Assembly (NCBI GenBank): GCA_013414765.1
Contig: CP058708.1
Span: 5,105,515-5,169,514 of the forward strand
DNA: 64,000 nucleotides
Direction of reading: 5' to 3'
Origin: Candidatus Accumulibacter cognatus
GTDB taxonomy: Bacteria; Pseudomonadota; Gammaproteobacteria; Burkholderiales; Rhodocyclaceae
The notes below the pieces were generated by a model, which saw only the letters and a list, made by a program, of their open reading frames with translations, had not been told where the DNA came from and did not search any database. Both the position numbers and the translations under genes were made by a program. Positions within the stretch are counted from its first letter, which is position 1. Each line of letters starts with the position of its first letter. Positions 1 through 6,789 of this stretch are shown here, one piece after another.

Positions 1-21
1 GATAGAGAACAGTGCGCGCAT
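1..21 (-). CDS. 5' end of an unknown gene running off the left edge
   Basis: Only seven codons (MRALFSI) are inside the window. The start is supported by a strong Shine-Dalgarno sequence (AGAGGAG on the minus strand, about 8 nt upstream of the ATG). The gene would be divergent from the toxin-antitoxin pair that follows, across a gap of about 260 bp. No product can be inferred from seven residues. It could also be a chance ATG behind an SD-like run. Confidence 0.4.
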
Positions 22-278
22 GGGAAAACTCCTCTTGAGAACAGTTGATCATTGATTAACACTTTTACTGCCCACTGATTGAGCGGCAGCCAAAGCGCAC
101 AAAGCATCAATCGTGCCAACTGATCTCATGATCTGGTTTAAAAATGAATCTCGTCTTCGGCGACAGGATCGTCCCACCGAACTGTAAGAAATTCCGACAC
201 CTGGTCGGCAGCGATGTTGACGACCAACTATTTCAGACTAAACTAAGCGGACTAGATTTACAGGCGCAGGAGCCGTTC

Positions 279-530
279 ATGCAAACGTTCAACATTCACG
301 ATGCCAAGACCCAGCTATCTCGCCTGGTCGAACAAGCCGCCAAGGGTGAGTCATTCGTGATCGCCAAAGCCGGTAAGCCTATGGTCAAGGTGATGGCGCT
401 CAATGCACCAGAGTCCTCTCAAATGAAACGGATCGGCTTTCTGGCCGGTCAGGTCACTGTGCCGGCAGCCAGGGTATTCAATGCGTTGGGAAGCGAAGAA
501 ATCGTAGCGATGTTCGCTTGTGAGGAATGA
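279..530 (+). CDS. Phd/YefM-type antitoxin
   Basis: A protein of 83 residues with the usual opening of Phd/YefM/VapB-type antitoxins (MQTFNIHDAKTQLSRLVEQA, then a KGESFVIAKAGKPMVKV beta segment). Family role: the N-terminal half binds operator DNA and the C-terminal tail neutralises the toxin. The reading frame is open from 144, but the ATG at 279 is chosen because AGGAG lies 6 nt before it and the family motif starts exactly there. It overlaps the toxin gene by 4 nt (ATGA), so the two are translationally coupled. Autoregulation by the complex is usual in the family; I did not identify an operator. Confidence 0.87.
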   Translation: MQTFNIHDAKTQLSRLVEQAAKGESFVIAKAGKPMVKVMALNAPESSQMKRIGFLAGQVTVPAARVFNALGSEEIVAMFACEE

Positions 531-931
531 AGCTCCTGCTCGATACTCATCTGCTGCTTTGGAGCGGGGTGTCGGGAAACGACACGGCGAGCGGATCTCT
601 GCCGACGGAGGTGTCCGCACTGATCAAGGACGAGACGAATGCCTTGTATTTCAGCCCCGCCAGCATTTGGGAGGTCGCCATCAAGAATGCGCTCGCCAGG
701 GCCGACTTTCGTGTTGACCCGCACCTGTTCCGGCGCGCACTCCTCGACAACGGCTATATCGAGCTGCCCATCAACAGCGAGCACACCGCAGGGTTGGCAA
801 ATTTGCCTGATCATCACCAAGATCCTTTCGACCGACTTCTGATTGCCCAGGCGACGGTCGAAGGCATCACTCTGCTGACCAATGACGTCCAGGTGGCCGC
901 CTACCGCATGAGTCCGATTCGGCTGGTCTAA
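527..931 (+). CDS. PIN-domain toxin, VapC family
   Basis: A PIN-domain ribonuclease of 134 residues, the toxin partner of the preceding antitoxin. The acidic metal-binding residues are visible: Asp in LLLDTH near the N-terminus, Glu in IWEVAIK, Asp in HHQDPFDRLLIAQA and Asp in LLTNDVQ. Length and motif order are normal for this family, so the toxin looks intact. VapC-type PIN proteins cleave tRNA or rRNA, but the target here cannot be read from sequence. The start overlaps the antitoxin stop. The pair stands alone between an unknown gene and ispF, as a small transferable module often does. Confidence 0.88.
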   Translation: MKLLLDTHLLLWSGVSGNDTASGSLPTEVSALIKDETNALYFSPASIWEVAIKNALARADFRVDPHLFRRALLDNGYIELPINSEHTAGLANLPDHHQDPFDRLLIAQATVEGITLLTNDVQVAAYRMSPIRLV

Positions 932-1086
932 GAGCGATCGACCTCCCGTGCGGCTGCCAGTCCGCTCGCCTGCCCGCCCTCTGCCGTGCATACCCCAGAC
1001 TCATGACGTTTCCTGCTTCAAGGACGACCGCAAGGTGGCACATCGGGATCACCACGAAACTCACGCAGTCGCCCCTCAAGAAGACC

Positions 1087-1569
1087 TCAAGCCCCCCGGC
1101 AGATCAGCACCACCGCCTCGGTGGCGATGCCCTCACCACGGCCGACAAAGCCCAGCCGTTCGGCGGTCTTGGCCTTGATGTTCACACAGCTTGCAGGCAC
1201 CTGCAGGTCGGCAGCGATGTTGGCGACCATCTGCGGCAGGTGTGGTGCCATCTTCGGCTGCTCCGCGATGATCGTCGCGTCGACATTGCCCACCCGCCAG
1301 CCGGCCTGCGCCAGCAGCGCAAGTGTCGCGCGCAGCAACTGCCGACTGTCGGCACCCCGATGGCGGGCATCGGTATCGGGAAAATGACGACCGATGTCAC
1401 CGAGCGCAGCGGCGCCGAGCAGTGCGTCGGTGATCGCGTGCAGCAGCGCATCCGCATCGGAATGGCCGAGCAGGCCGCAGACATGCGGAATGTCGACACC
1501 GCCGAGGATCAGCTTGCGTCCTGGAACCAGTGCGTGAATGTCGCAACCTTGTCCGATACGAACGGTCAT
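1087..1569 (-). CDS. ispF: 2-C-methyl-D-erythritol 2,4-cyclodiphosphate synthase
   Basis: The fifth enzyme of the MEP isoprenoid pathway, converting CDP-ME 2-phosphate to ME-cPP and CMP in the cytoplasm. Family signatures present are the metal-binding Asp/His of GCDIHAL, the [26 protein letters not shown] block, the HFPDTD loop, and [17 protein letters not shown] near the C-terminus. About 160 residues, the family length. The start is set at the ATG giving MTVRIGQG; an upstream in-frame ATG at 1584 adds five residues. The start codon sits inside a perfect inverted repeat described separately. It lies downstream of ispD on the same strand, as in many proteobacteria, with 124 bp between them. 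Confidence 0.95.
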   Translation of the reverse strand: MTVRIGQGCDIHALVPGRKLILGGVDIPHVCGLLGHSDADALLHAITDALLGAAALGDIGRHFPDTDARHRGADSRQLLRATLALLAQAGWRVGNVDATIIAEQPKMAPHLPQMVANIAADLQVPASCVNIKAKTAERLGFVGRGEGIATEAVVLICRGA

Positions 1570-1610
1570 GACTTTTCCAGACACCTTCGACCATGAAAGT
1601 CATGACCGTT
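1561..1610. repeat. Perfect 15-bp inverted repeat covering the ispF start codon
   Basis: AACGGTCATGACTTT (1561-1575) and its exact reverse complement AAAGTCATGACCGTT (1596-1610) are separated by 20 nt. The left arm contains the ispF start codon and the bases just before it, so a hairpin in the mRNA would hide translation initiation. The right arm leads straight into the GC-rich repeat at 1610-1650. A close copy of the motif lies at 60344-60358. Confidence 0.8.
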
Positions 1611-1650
1611 TCCCTCTCCCCCGACCCCTCCCCCGCGAGGAGGTAGGGAA
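1610..1650. repeat. GC-rich dispersed repeat, copy A
   Basis: A short C-rich stretch (CCCTCTCCCCCGACCCCTCC, then a GCGAGGAGG turn) lies between ispF and ispD. It matches the C-rich arm at 5926-5943 with little change and belongs to the same dispersed family as copies B to D. It encodes nothing. Confidence 0.6.
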
Positions 1651-1693
1651 GATTCGTGAGTCGCTGACGCGACTTCCACATTAATCATTGGCA

Positions 1694-2392
1694 TCATTGG
1701 CCCCCCTGCATTCTCGCCAGCAGGATCAGTTCCGCCAGTCGCAGATCGACCGGATAGGTGACCTTGAGGTTGCTGGCGTCACCCTGCACCAGTTTCGGCC
1801 TGAAACCGGCGGCTTCGACGGCCGACGCCTCATCGGTACTGGCGAGCGGCTCGACCAGAACCCGGGCCAACAGGCCATAACGAAACATCTGCGGTGTCTG
1901 CGCCTGCCACAGGCCGTCGCGCGGCTCGGTACCGGCCACGCGCTCGCCGGCGTCGGCGCGTTTCAGCGTGTCCGCCACCGGCACCGCGAGAAGGCCGCCG
2001 ATGGGATCGTCGGCGAGTTCGTCGCAAAGGGCCGTCAACATCGCCTGCGAAAGACAGGGTCGCGCGGCATCATGCACCAGCACCCAGTCTTCGTCATCGG
2101 CAGCCGTCGCCGCAGCGTCGAGGCCATTGCGGACGCTGGCGGATCGCGTCGCACCTCCACAATAAATGGTTTCAAGTTTATAGCCTAGACTTGTCCAATC
2201 ATGCTGTCGCCACCATCTATCCTCTGGCGACAGCACCACCCAGACACGCTCGATGCGCGGATGGTGACAAAGAACCGCGAGACTGTGATAGATCAATGGT
2301 TGACCGGCAAGCATCTGATATTGTTTGGGCGTCTCGCCGCCAAAGCGCGATCCCGAACCGGCGGCAGGAACGATTGCGTAGTAGTTTGGCAT
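1694..2392 (-). CDS. ispD: 2-C-methyl-D-erythritol 4-phosphate cytidylyltransferase
   Basis: The third MEP-pathway enzyme, which transfers CMP from CTP to MEP. Family features are the N-terminal nucleotide-binding loop [19 protein letters not shown], the DAARP motif mid-protein and the QTPQMFRY motif near residue 150. The length of 232 residues is normal. It is transcribed toward ispF. The 137-bp gap on its 5' side separates it from the oppositely oriented amr operon, so that gap should hold two divergent promoters; I could not assign clean -35/-10 boxes in it. Confidence 0.95.
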   Translation of the reverse strand: MPNYYAIVPAAGSGSRFGGETPKQYQMLAGQPLIYHSLAVLCHHPRIERVWVVLSPEDRWWRQHDWTSLGYKLETIYCGGATRSASVRNGLDAAATAADDEDWVLVHDAARPCLSQAMLTALCDELADDPIGGLLAVPVADTLKRADAGERVAGTEPRDGLWQAQTPQMFRYGLLARVLVEPLASTDEASAVEAAGFRPKLVQGDASNLKVTYPVDLRLAELILLARMQGGQ

Positions 2393-2529
2393 GGCGTAAT
2401 TTTAACCAGTTATACGCACAGGGATGGCGAAATGAATCCGCGGTGTTGCGGCCAGACGATCACTGCCACGCCCATCCCGTGGTCACGGCGGCCCTCTGGT
2501 CGAGCCGCCCTTCATCGAGGAGCAAGCAC

Positions 2530-3348
2530 GTGACGCACTCAACCCAGCCAATCCGTCCGGCCGCAGTTGCCGGCATGTTCTACCCCGGCTCCCCTTCGGC
2601 TCTGGCGCGCGACCTCCAGCAAATGCTGAGCCACCCGCCACCGGCACCCGGCATCCGCCCGAAGGCGATCATTGCCCCGCATGCCGGCTATGTCTATTCG
2701 GGCCCGATCGCGGCCAGCATCTATGCGCCGCTCGCGAACCTGCGCGAGCGCATTCGTCGCGTGATCCTGCTCGGACCGACCCACCGGGTCGCGGTCGATG
2801 GGCTGGCGCTGCCCTCCTCCCGCGCCTTCGCCACCCCGCTCGGCGTCGTCCAGCTCGACCAGGAAGCCATGGCCAGCATCGAACCATTGCCGCAGGTCAT
2901 CGTCAGCGACGCCGCGCATGCCCTCGAACACTCGCTGGAAGTGCAGCTTCCTTTCCTGCAGACGGTGCTTGCCGGGTTCACGCTGTTGCCGCTCGCGGTC
3001 GGCCGCGCTTCGGCTGCAGCGGTGGCGGAAGTGCTCGAATGCGTGTGGGGAGGAGATGAGACGCTGATCGTGATCAGCTCCGATCTTTCGCACTACCTGC
3101 CCTACGCGCTGGCCCGGGAGACCGACAGCAACACCGCGCGACACATTGTCGCGCTCGATGCGCACCTCGACCATCAACAGGCGTGTGGCGCGACACCGGT
3201 CAATGGCCTGTTGCTGGCTGCGCGTCGGCACGGATTGCAGGCCAGACTGATCGATCTGCGCAATTCCGGCGACACCGCCGGCGACCGGTCGCGAGTCGTC
3301 GGCTACGGCGCCTTCAGTTTCAGCGCGGAGCCCGCACATGCCCACTGA
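2530..3348 (+). CDS. amrB: AmmeMemoRadiSam system protein B (MEMO1 family)
   Basis: A MEMO-family protein of 272 residues, related to extradiol dioxygenase folds. The conserved blocks AVAGMFYPGSP, APHAGYVYSGPIAA, HSLEVQLPFLQ and SSDLSHYLPY carry the family's conserved histidines and acidic residues. The open frame extends to 1894, but the GTG at 2530 is chosen because an AGGAGC ribosome site lies 7 nt upstream and homology begins there. Its biochemical role in bacteria is unknown. It overlaps amrA by 11 nt, the first link in a coupled amrB-amrA-amrS operon. Confidence 0.93.
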   Translation: MTHSTQPIRPAAVAGMFYPGSPSALARDLQQMLSHPPPAPGIRPKAIIAPHAGYVYSGPIAASIYAPLANLRERIRRVILLGPTHRVAVDGLALPSSRAFATPLGVVQLDQEAMASIEPLPQVIVSDAAHALEHSLEVQLPFLQTVLAGFTLLPLAVGRASAAAVAEVLECVWGGDETLIVISSDLSHYLPYALARETDSNTARHIVALDAHLDHQQACGATPVNGLLLAARRHGLQARLIDLRNSGDTAGDRSRVVGYGAFSFSAEPAHAH

Positions 3349-3886
3349 CGCCTTGGGCAGCGCTTTGCTGTCGATCGCCCGCAACGCGATCGCCAAGCGT
3401 TTCGGACTCGCCGCGCGGGCCGTTGATCCGCTCCCGGAACTTGCCGAACCGGCAGCGACGTTCGTCACCCTCACCCAGGACGGTCGGTTGCGCGGTTGCA
3501 TCGGCAGCCTCGAAGCACACCGGCCGCTCGCCACCGACGTCGCTGAAAACGCCGTTGCCGCGGCCTTTCTTGATACGCGCTTTGCGCCCTTGAGTCAGGC
3601 GGAGTTTGTACGCACGTGCGTCGAGGTTTCACTGCTGACGCCGGCCGAGCCCTTCGCCATCGTCGACGAGGCCGACGCGCTGGCGCGTCTGCGACCCGGC
3701 ATCGACGGCCTGATTGTGAGTTACGGCAGGCGGCGCGCGACCTTCCTGCCGCAGGTCTGGGAGTCGCTCCCCGAGCCCCGCCAATTCCTGGCACAACTGA
3801 AACTCAAAGCCGGGCTGCCCGCCGACTTCTGGCACGAGCAGCTCGTCCTCGCGCGTTATGGAGTCCGAAAATGGAAAGAGAACTAG
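3338..3886 (+). CDS. amrA: AmmeMemoRadiSam system protein A (AMMECR1 domain)
   Basis: A stand-alone AMMECR1-domain protein of 182 residues. The conserved core TLTQDGRLRGCIGSL, DTRFAPLS, VEVSLLTP and GLIVSYGRRRATFLPQVW is intact. Function is unknown across all domains of life; in bacteria it is fused to or encoded beside MEMO and a radical SAM enzyme, as here. It overlaps amrB by 11 nt and amrS by 16 nt, implying coupled, balanced synthesis of the three products. Confidence 0.93.
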   Translation: MPTDALGSALLSIARNAIAKRFGLAARAVDPLPELAEPAATFVTLTQDGRLRGCIGSLEAHRPLATDVAENAVAAAFLDTRFAPLSQAEFVRTCVEVSLLTPAEPFAIVDEADALARLRPGIDGLIVSYGRRRATFLPQVWESLPEPRQFLAQLKLKAGLPADFWHEQLVLARYGVRKWKEN

Positions 3887-4980
3887 ACCATTCACCCAAG
3901 GTGCCGGAATCGGCACATCCGGGTCGCTGGTGGCACGCCATCGAAGACGAACGCATTCAGTGCGACCTCTGTCCGCGTGACTGTAGACTGCATGAGGGTC
4001 AGCGCGGCGCCTGCTTCGTTCGCCAGAACCTCGGTGGTCAGATGGTGCTGACCACCTACGGGCGTTCGTCGGGCTTCTGCATCGATCCGATCGAGAAAAA
4101 GCCGCTCAACCACTTCTATCCCGGCTCGTCGATCCTCTCCTTCGGCACTGCCGGTTGCAATCTCGCCTGCAAATTCTGTCAGAACTGGGACATCTCGAAG
4201 TCGAAAGACATGGACCGACTGCTCGACGCCGCGACTCCCGAGGGCATCGCCGCCGCAGCGGTTGCCTACGGCGCCCAGTCGGTAGCCTTCACCTACAACG
4301 ACCCGGTCATCTTCGCCGAATACGCGATCGACACTGCGCGGGCCTGCCATGAACGCGACGTCAGGACCGTGGCTGTCACTGCCGGCTACATCCATCCCGA
4401 GCCGGCGCGCGAGTTCTACGCCGTTCTGGACGCCGCCAACGTCGATCTCAAGGCCTTCACCGACGATTTCTACTTCAGGCTCTGCGGAGGCCACCTGCAA
4501 CCGGTACTCGACATCCTCGCCTACATCCATCATGAAACGAAGTGCTGGCTCGAAATCACCACCCTGCTGATTCCGGGCAAGAACGATTCCGCTGACGAAA
4601 TCAAGGCACTCGCCGACTGGGTGGCGCGCGAACTGGGGCCGGAAGTCCCGCTGCACTTCACCGCCTTCCATCCCGACTGGAAAATGAGCGACTTGCCTCG
4701 GACCCCGCCGTCGACACTGACACAGGCGCGGCGCATCGCCATCGACGCCGGCCTGCACTACGTGTACACCGGCAATGTGCACGACAGCGAAGGTGGAACC
4801 ACCTTCTGCCCGTCTTGCCAGGCTGCCCTGATCGAGCGCGACTGGTACAGCATCCGGCATTACGACCTGCCGAGCGATGGCCGCTGCCCCCACTGCGGAA
4901 CCTTGATTGCCGGCCACTTCACCCGTTTCGGCAAGCCTTTCGGACCGCGTCGCGTGCCGGTGCGGCTGGAGCGGCGGTGA
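3871..4980 (+). CDS. amrS: AmmeMemoRadiSam system radical SAM enzyme
   Basis: A radical SAM protein of 369 residues related to pyruvate formate-lyase activating enzymes. The [4Fe-4S] motif CNLACKFC is at residues 96-103 (C-x3-C-x2-C). An N-terminal cysteine set (CDLCPRDC, about 31-38) and C-terminal CPSC and CPHC pairs probably bind zinc or extra iron-sulfur centres. The ATG at 3871 lies inside the end of amrA. The substrate is unknown; by analogy it may install a radical on, or modify, a protein or a MEMO/AMMECR1 ligand. It ends in a GTGA overlap with the next gene, so a fourth gene is coupled to the system. Confidence 0.94.
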   Translation: MERELDHSPKVPESAHPGRWWHAIEDERIQCDLCPRDCRLHEGQRGACFVRQNLGGQMVLTTYGRSSGFCIDPIEKKPLNHFYPGSSILSFGTAGCNLACKFCQNWDISKSKDMDRLLDAATPEGIAAAAVAYGAQSVAFTYNDPVIFAEYAIDTARACHERDVRTVAVTAGYIHPEPAREFYAVLDAANVDLKAFTDDFYFRLCGGHLQPVLDILAYIHHETKCWLEITTLLIPGKNDSADEIKALADWVARELGPEVPLHFTAFHPDWKMSDLPRTPPSTLTQARRIAIDAGLHYVYTGNVHDSEGGTTFCPSCQAALIERDWYSIRHYDLPSDGRCPHCGTLIAGHFTRFGKPFGPRRVPVRLERR

Positions 4981-5639
4981 ACGAAGCCATCAGTTTTCCG
5001 GGTGATGCGCCAATCTCCATCCCCACCGGGCAGGCTCTACTGCAAGGCTTGCTGACCCTGCCGGCGCGCTTGTCGGCCCTGGTCGTGCTGACGCATGCCG
5101 GCGAGAATCCCGAGGCGCGCGACGACGCTCTGGCCGTGGTCCTGCAGCACGCCGGCATCGGCACGCTGACGCTCGACCTGCTGACGCACGCCGAAGAACG
5201 CTTCGCCGACATTCACCACAACGTCTCGCTGCTCGCCAGACGCCTGCTCGACACACTCACGCTGATCAAGCAACGGATGCTGCTGGGTGAATTGCCGACC
5301 CTGCCGATCGGCCTCTGCGCCGCTGGCGACTGTTCTCCGGTGGCGCTGCGCGTTGCCGCCCTGCGCGACCATGACATCTTTGCCATCGTCTGCCGCGGTG
5401 GTCTGATCGATCTGGCCGGCATGCTCTACCTGCGCTCGCTCAGCGCTCCGCTGCTGGTTCTCGTCGGCGAGGACGACGAACGTGTGACGGCCAGCAATCG
5501 ACGCGCCCTGCACCAGTTGAGCTGCCACCATGAACTGAAACTGCTGCCGCCCGTGTCGCCCGATCCGGCCGCCGCTCTCGGGGCCGTCGCCCGCGAGACG
5601 GCGCTCTGGTTTGTCCAGCACCGGCCCACACTGGCCTGA
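4977..5639 (+). CDS. Dienelactone hydrolase-like alpha/beta-hydrolase-fold protein, probably catalytically degenerate
   Basis: A protein of 220 residues starting at GTG 4977, overlapping the amrS stop by 4 nt. Architecture follows small alpha/beta hydrolases: LSALVVLTHAGE (oxyanion strand), DLLTHAEERF, the nucleophile-elbow region GLCAAGDCSPVAL near residue 110, and VLVGEDDERV carrying the acid. The elbow lacks the usual G-x-S-x-G nucleophile, since a Gly stands where the Ser should be, and the expected C-terminal catalytic His (normally in a GATHLF-like motif) is replaced by a VSPDP segment. I infer a binding or scaffold role rather than hydrolysis. Its coupling to amrS suggests it works with that system. 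Confidence 0.75.
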   Translation: MNEAISFPGDAPISIPTGQALLQGLLTLPARLSALVVLTHAGENPEARDDALAVVLQHAGIGTLTLDLLTHAEERFADIHHNVSLLARRLLDTLTLIKQRMLLGELPTLPIGLCAAGDCSPVALRVAALRDHDIFAIVCRGGLIDLAGMLYLRSLSAPLLVLVGEDDERVTASNRRALHQLSCHHELKLLPPVSPDPAAALGAVARETALWFVQHRPTLA

Positions 5640-5721
5640 GAGGTTGTGGGGAAATCGTCGCGAGCAGGCCGAGATGTTGGTCGAAGCCCCTCGTTCGATG
5701 GAGATGCGTTGACCTCGGTAA

Positions 5722-5775
5722 TCGCCCCTCCCCCTTGCGGGGGCGAAGGCGGGGTTTCGCGGAGCACTGCTCCGC
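5722..5775. repeat. GC-rich dispersed repeat, copy B
   Basis: A CCCCTCCCCCTTGCGGGGGC hairpin is followed by GAAGGCGGGGTTTCGCGGAG and CACTGCT. The second half recurs at 60260-60290 (copy D) with one or two changes. Confidence 0.65.
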
Positions 5776-5815
5776 GCCGCCGCAGCCGGCCCGCGATGCA
5801 GCGTGGGCCGTGGAA

Positions 5816-5967
5816 GGGGTTGGGGAGAGGGGGCCATCGTTGCACACGAATTCGTCGAATTCTTGCGAAACCATATGACCAAAGCCGTCAGTCGACCCTG
5901 TTGGCCTCTGCAAGGGCATGGAGCCCCCCCTCTCCCCAACCCCTCCCCCGCGAGGGGGGAGGGGCCT
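5816..5967. repeat. Long inverted repeat with 18-bp arms and C-rich hairpin (copy C)
   Basis: GGGGTTGGGGAGAGGGGG (5816-5833) is exactly complementary to CCCCCTCTCCCCAACCCC (5926-5943), enclosing 92 nt. The right arm continues into a second hairpin, CCCCTCCCCC-GCGA-GGGGGGAGGGG, up to 5967. The loop includes GAATTCGTCGAATTC, itself a short palindrome. The layout resembles a small non-autonomous repeat element. Confidence 0.65.
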
Positions 5968-6228
5968 ATCGGTACCTCCCAACACTTTCATTCACACCCT
6001 CCGGCCCGGCGCTACCCGGAAACGAAAAAATCGTATATATTGCACCGCAACAGGCTTGCCGGAAGGGCCAGCACCGACTCGGACCCCGGCGACGGCCAGC
6101 ATGCGCAAACCACAAAGCGATTGCCCCTCTTCGAAGAAGACCCGGCACAACGTTTGCTTGCCAGCCGTGACGGAGTCTTGCAGCCCCTTACCGCGCCGCT
6201 TCAGCGGCAGACCCACCAGGACCATTTT

Positions 6229-6789
6229 ATGAAACCAGCCAATCCTTCCCTGTTGAGCAGGATCTCCCTTGCCTTTGGCACCTTCTTCTCGATCCTTTCC
6301 GATGGCCAGTTTGCCGCGCGCGTTCAGGCGCTGCGTTCCGGAGAACAGCGCGCTGAACCTTCGGCACCGGCGCCGGCCCCCAAACCGGTTGTCGTGCCGC
6401 TCCGGGAAGCCGCTCCCGACGGCGCACTGCAACTCCTTGGCCTGCTGCAGCGAGAGGCGCGCTTCATCGACTTCATCCAGGAGGATGTCGCCGCCTATGC
6501 CGACGCCGACATCGGCGCTGCGGTGCGCGTCGTGCATGAAGGCTGTCGCAAGGTGCTGCACGACAATTTCACGATCAGCCCGGTCCGCGATGAAGCCGAA
6601 GGCAGCCGGATCACGCTGCCGGCAGGCTTCGACGCTGCGGCGATTCGCGTCACCGGCAACGTCGTCGGCCAGCCGCCCTTCCACGGCAGCATCACTCACC
6701 GCGGCTGGCGGGTGGTCGACACGCGCCTGCCCAGGCTGAGCGGCAGTCATCAACTGAACATCGTTGCCCCCGCGGAGGTGGAACTATGA
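6229..6789 (+). CDS. DUF2760 domain protein
   Basis: A protein of 186 residues. The N-terminal segment LSRISLAFGTFFSILSDGQFAARV and the C-terminal half (LQLLGLLQREARFIDFIQED..., GKVVHEG-type region, FHGSITHRGWRV) match the DUF2760 family, which is found next to Hsp70 relatives. A Pro/Ala-rich linker near residues 45-60 separates the two parts. The ATG at 6229 is preferred because family similarity starts there, although the frame is open upstream. It overlaps the Hsp70 gene by 4 nt (ATGA). Function is unknown; I infer a client- or cofactor-type partner of that chaperone. Confidence 0.8.
   Translation: MKPANPSLLSRISLAFGTFFSILSDGQFAARVQALRSGEQRAEPSAPAPAPKPVVVPLREAAPDGALQLLGLLQREARFIDFIQEDVAAYADADIGAAVRVVHEGCRKVLHDNFTISPVRDEAEGSRITLPAGFDAAAIRVTGNVVGQPPFHGSITHRGWRVVDTRLPRLSGSHQLNIVAPAEVEL

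Larger units (their letters stand above)
5640..6228. other. Repeat-rich noncoding region upstream of the DUF2760-Hsp70 pair
   Basis: No gene is supported in these 589 bases. The first 50 (GAGGT..GAAATCGTCGC) match a sequence at 18370-18412. Two GC-rich repeat blocks (5722-5775 and 5926-5967) and a long inverted repeat follow. The last 200 bases are less GC-rich and contain a TATATT hexamer near 6034 that could be the -10 box for the downstream operon; no convincing -35 box was found. Confidence 0.6.

Noticed and set aside
1894..2529. Possible long N-terminal extension of amrB
   Set aside because: The extension is antisense to ispD and Arg/Pro-rich. A good ribosome site and the family start lie at 2530.
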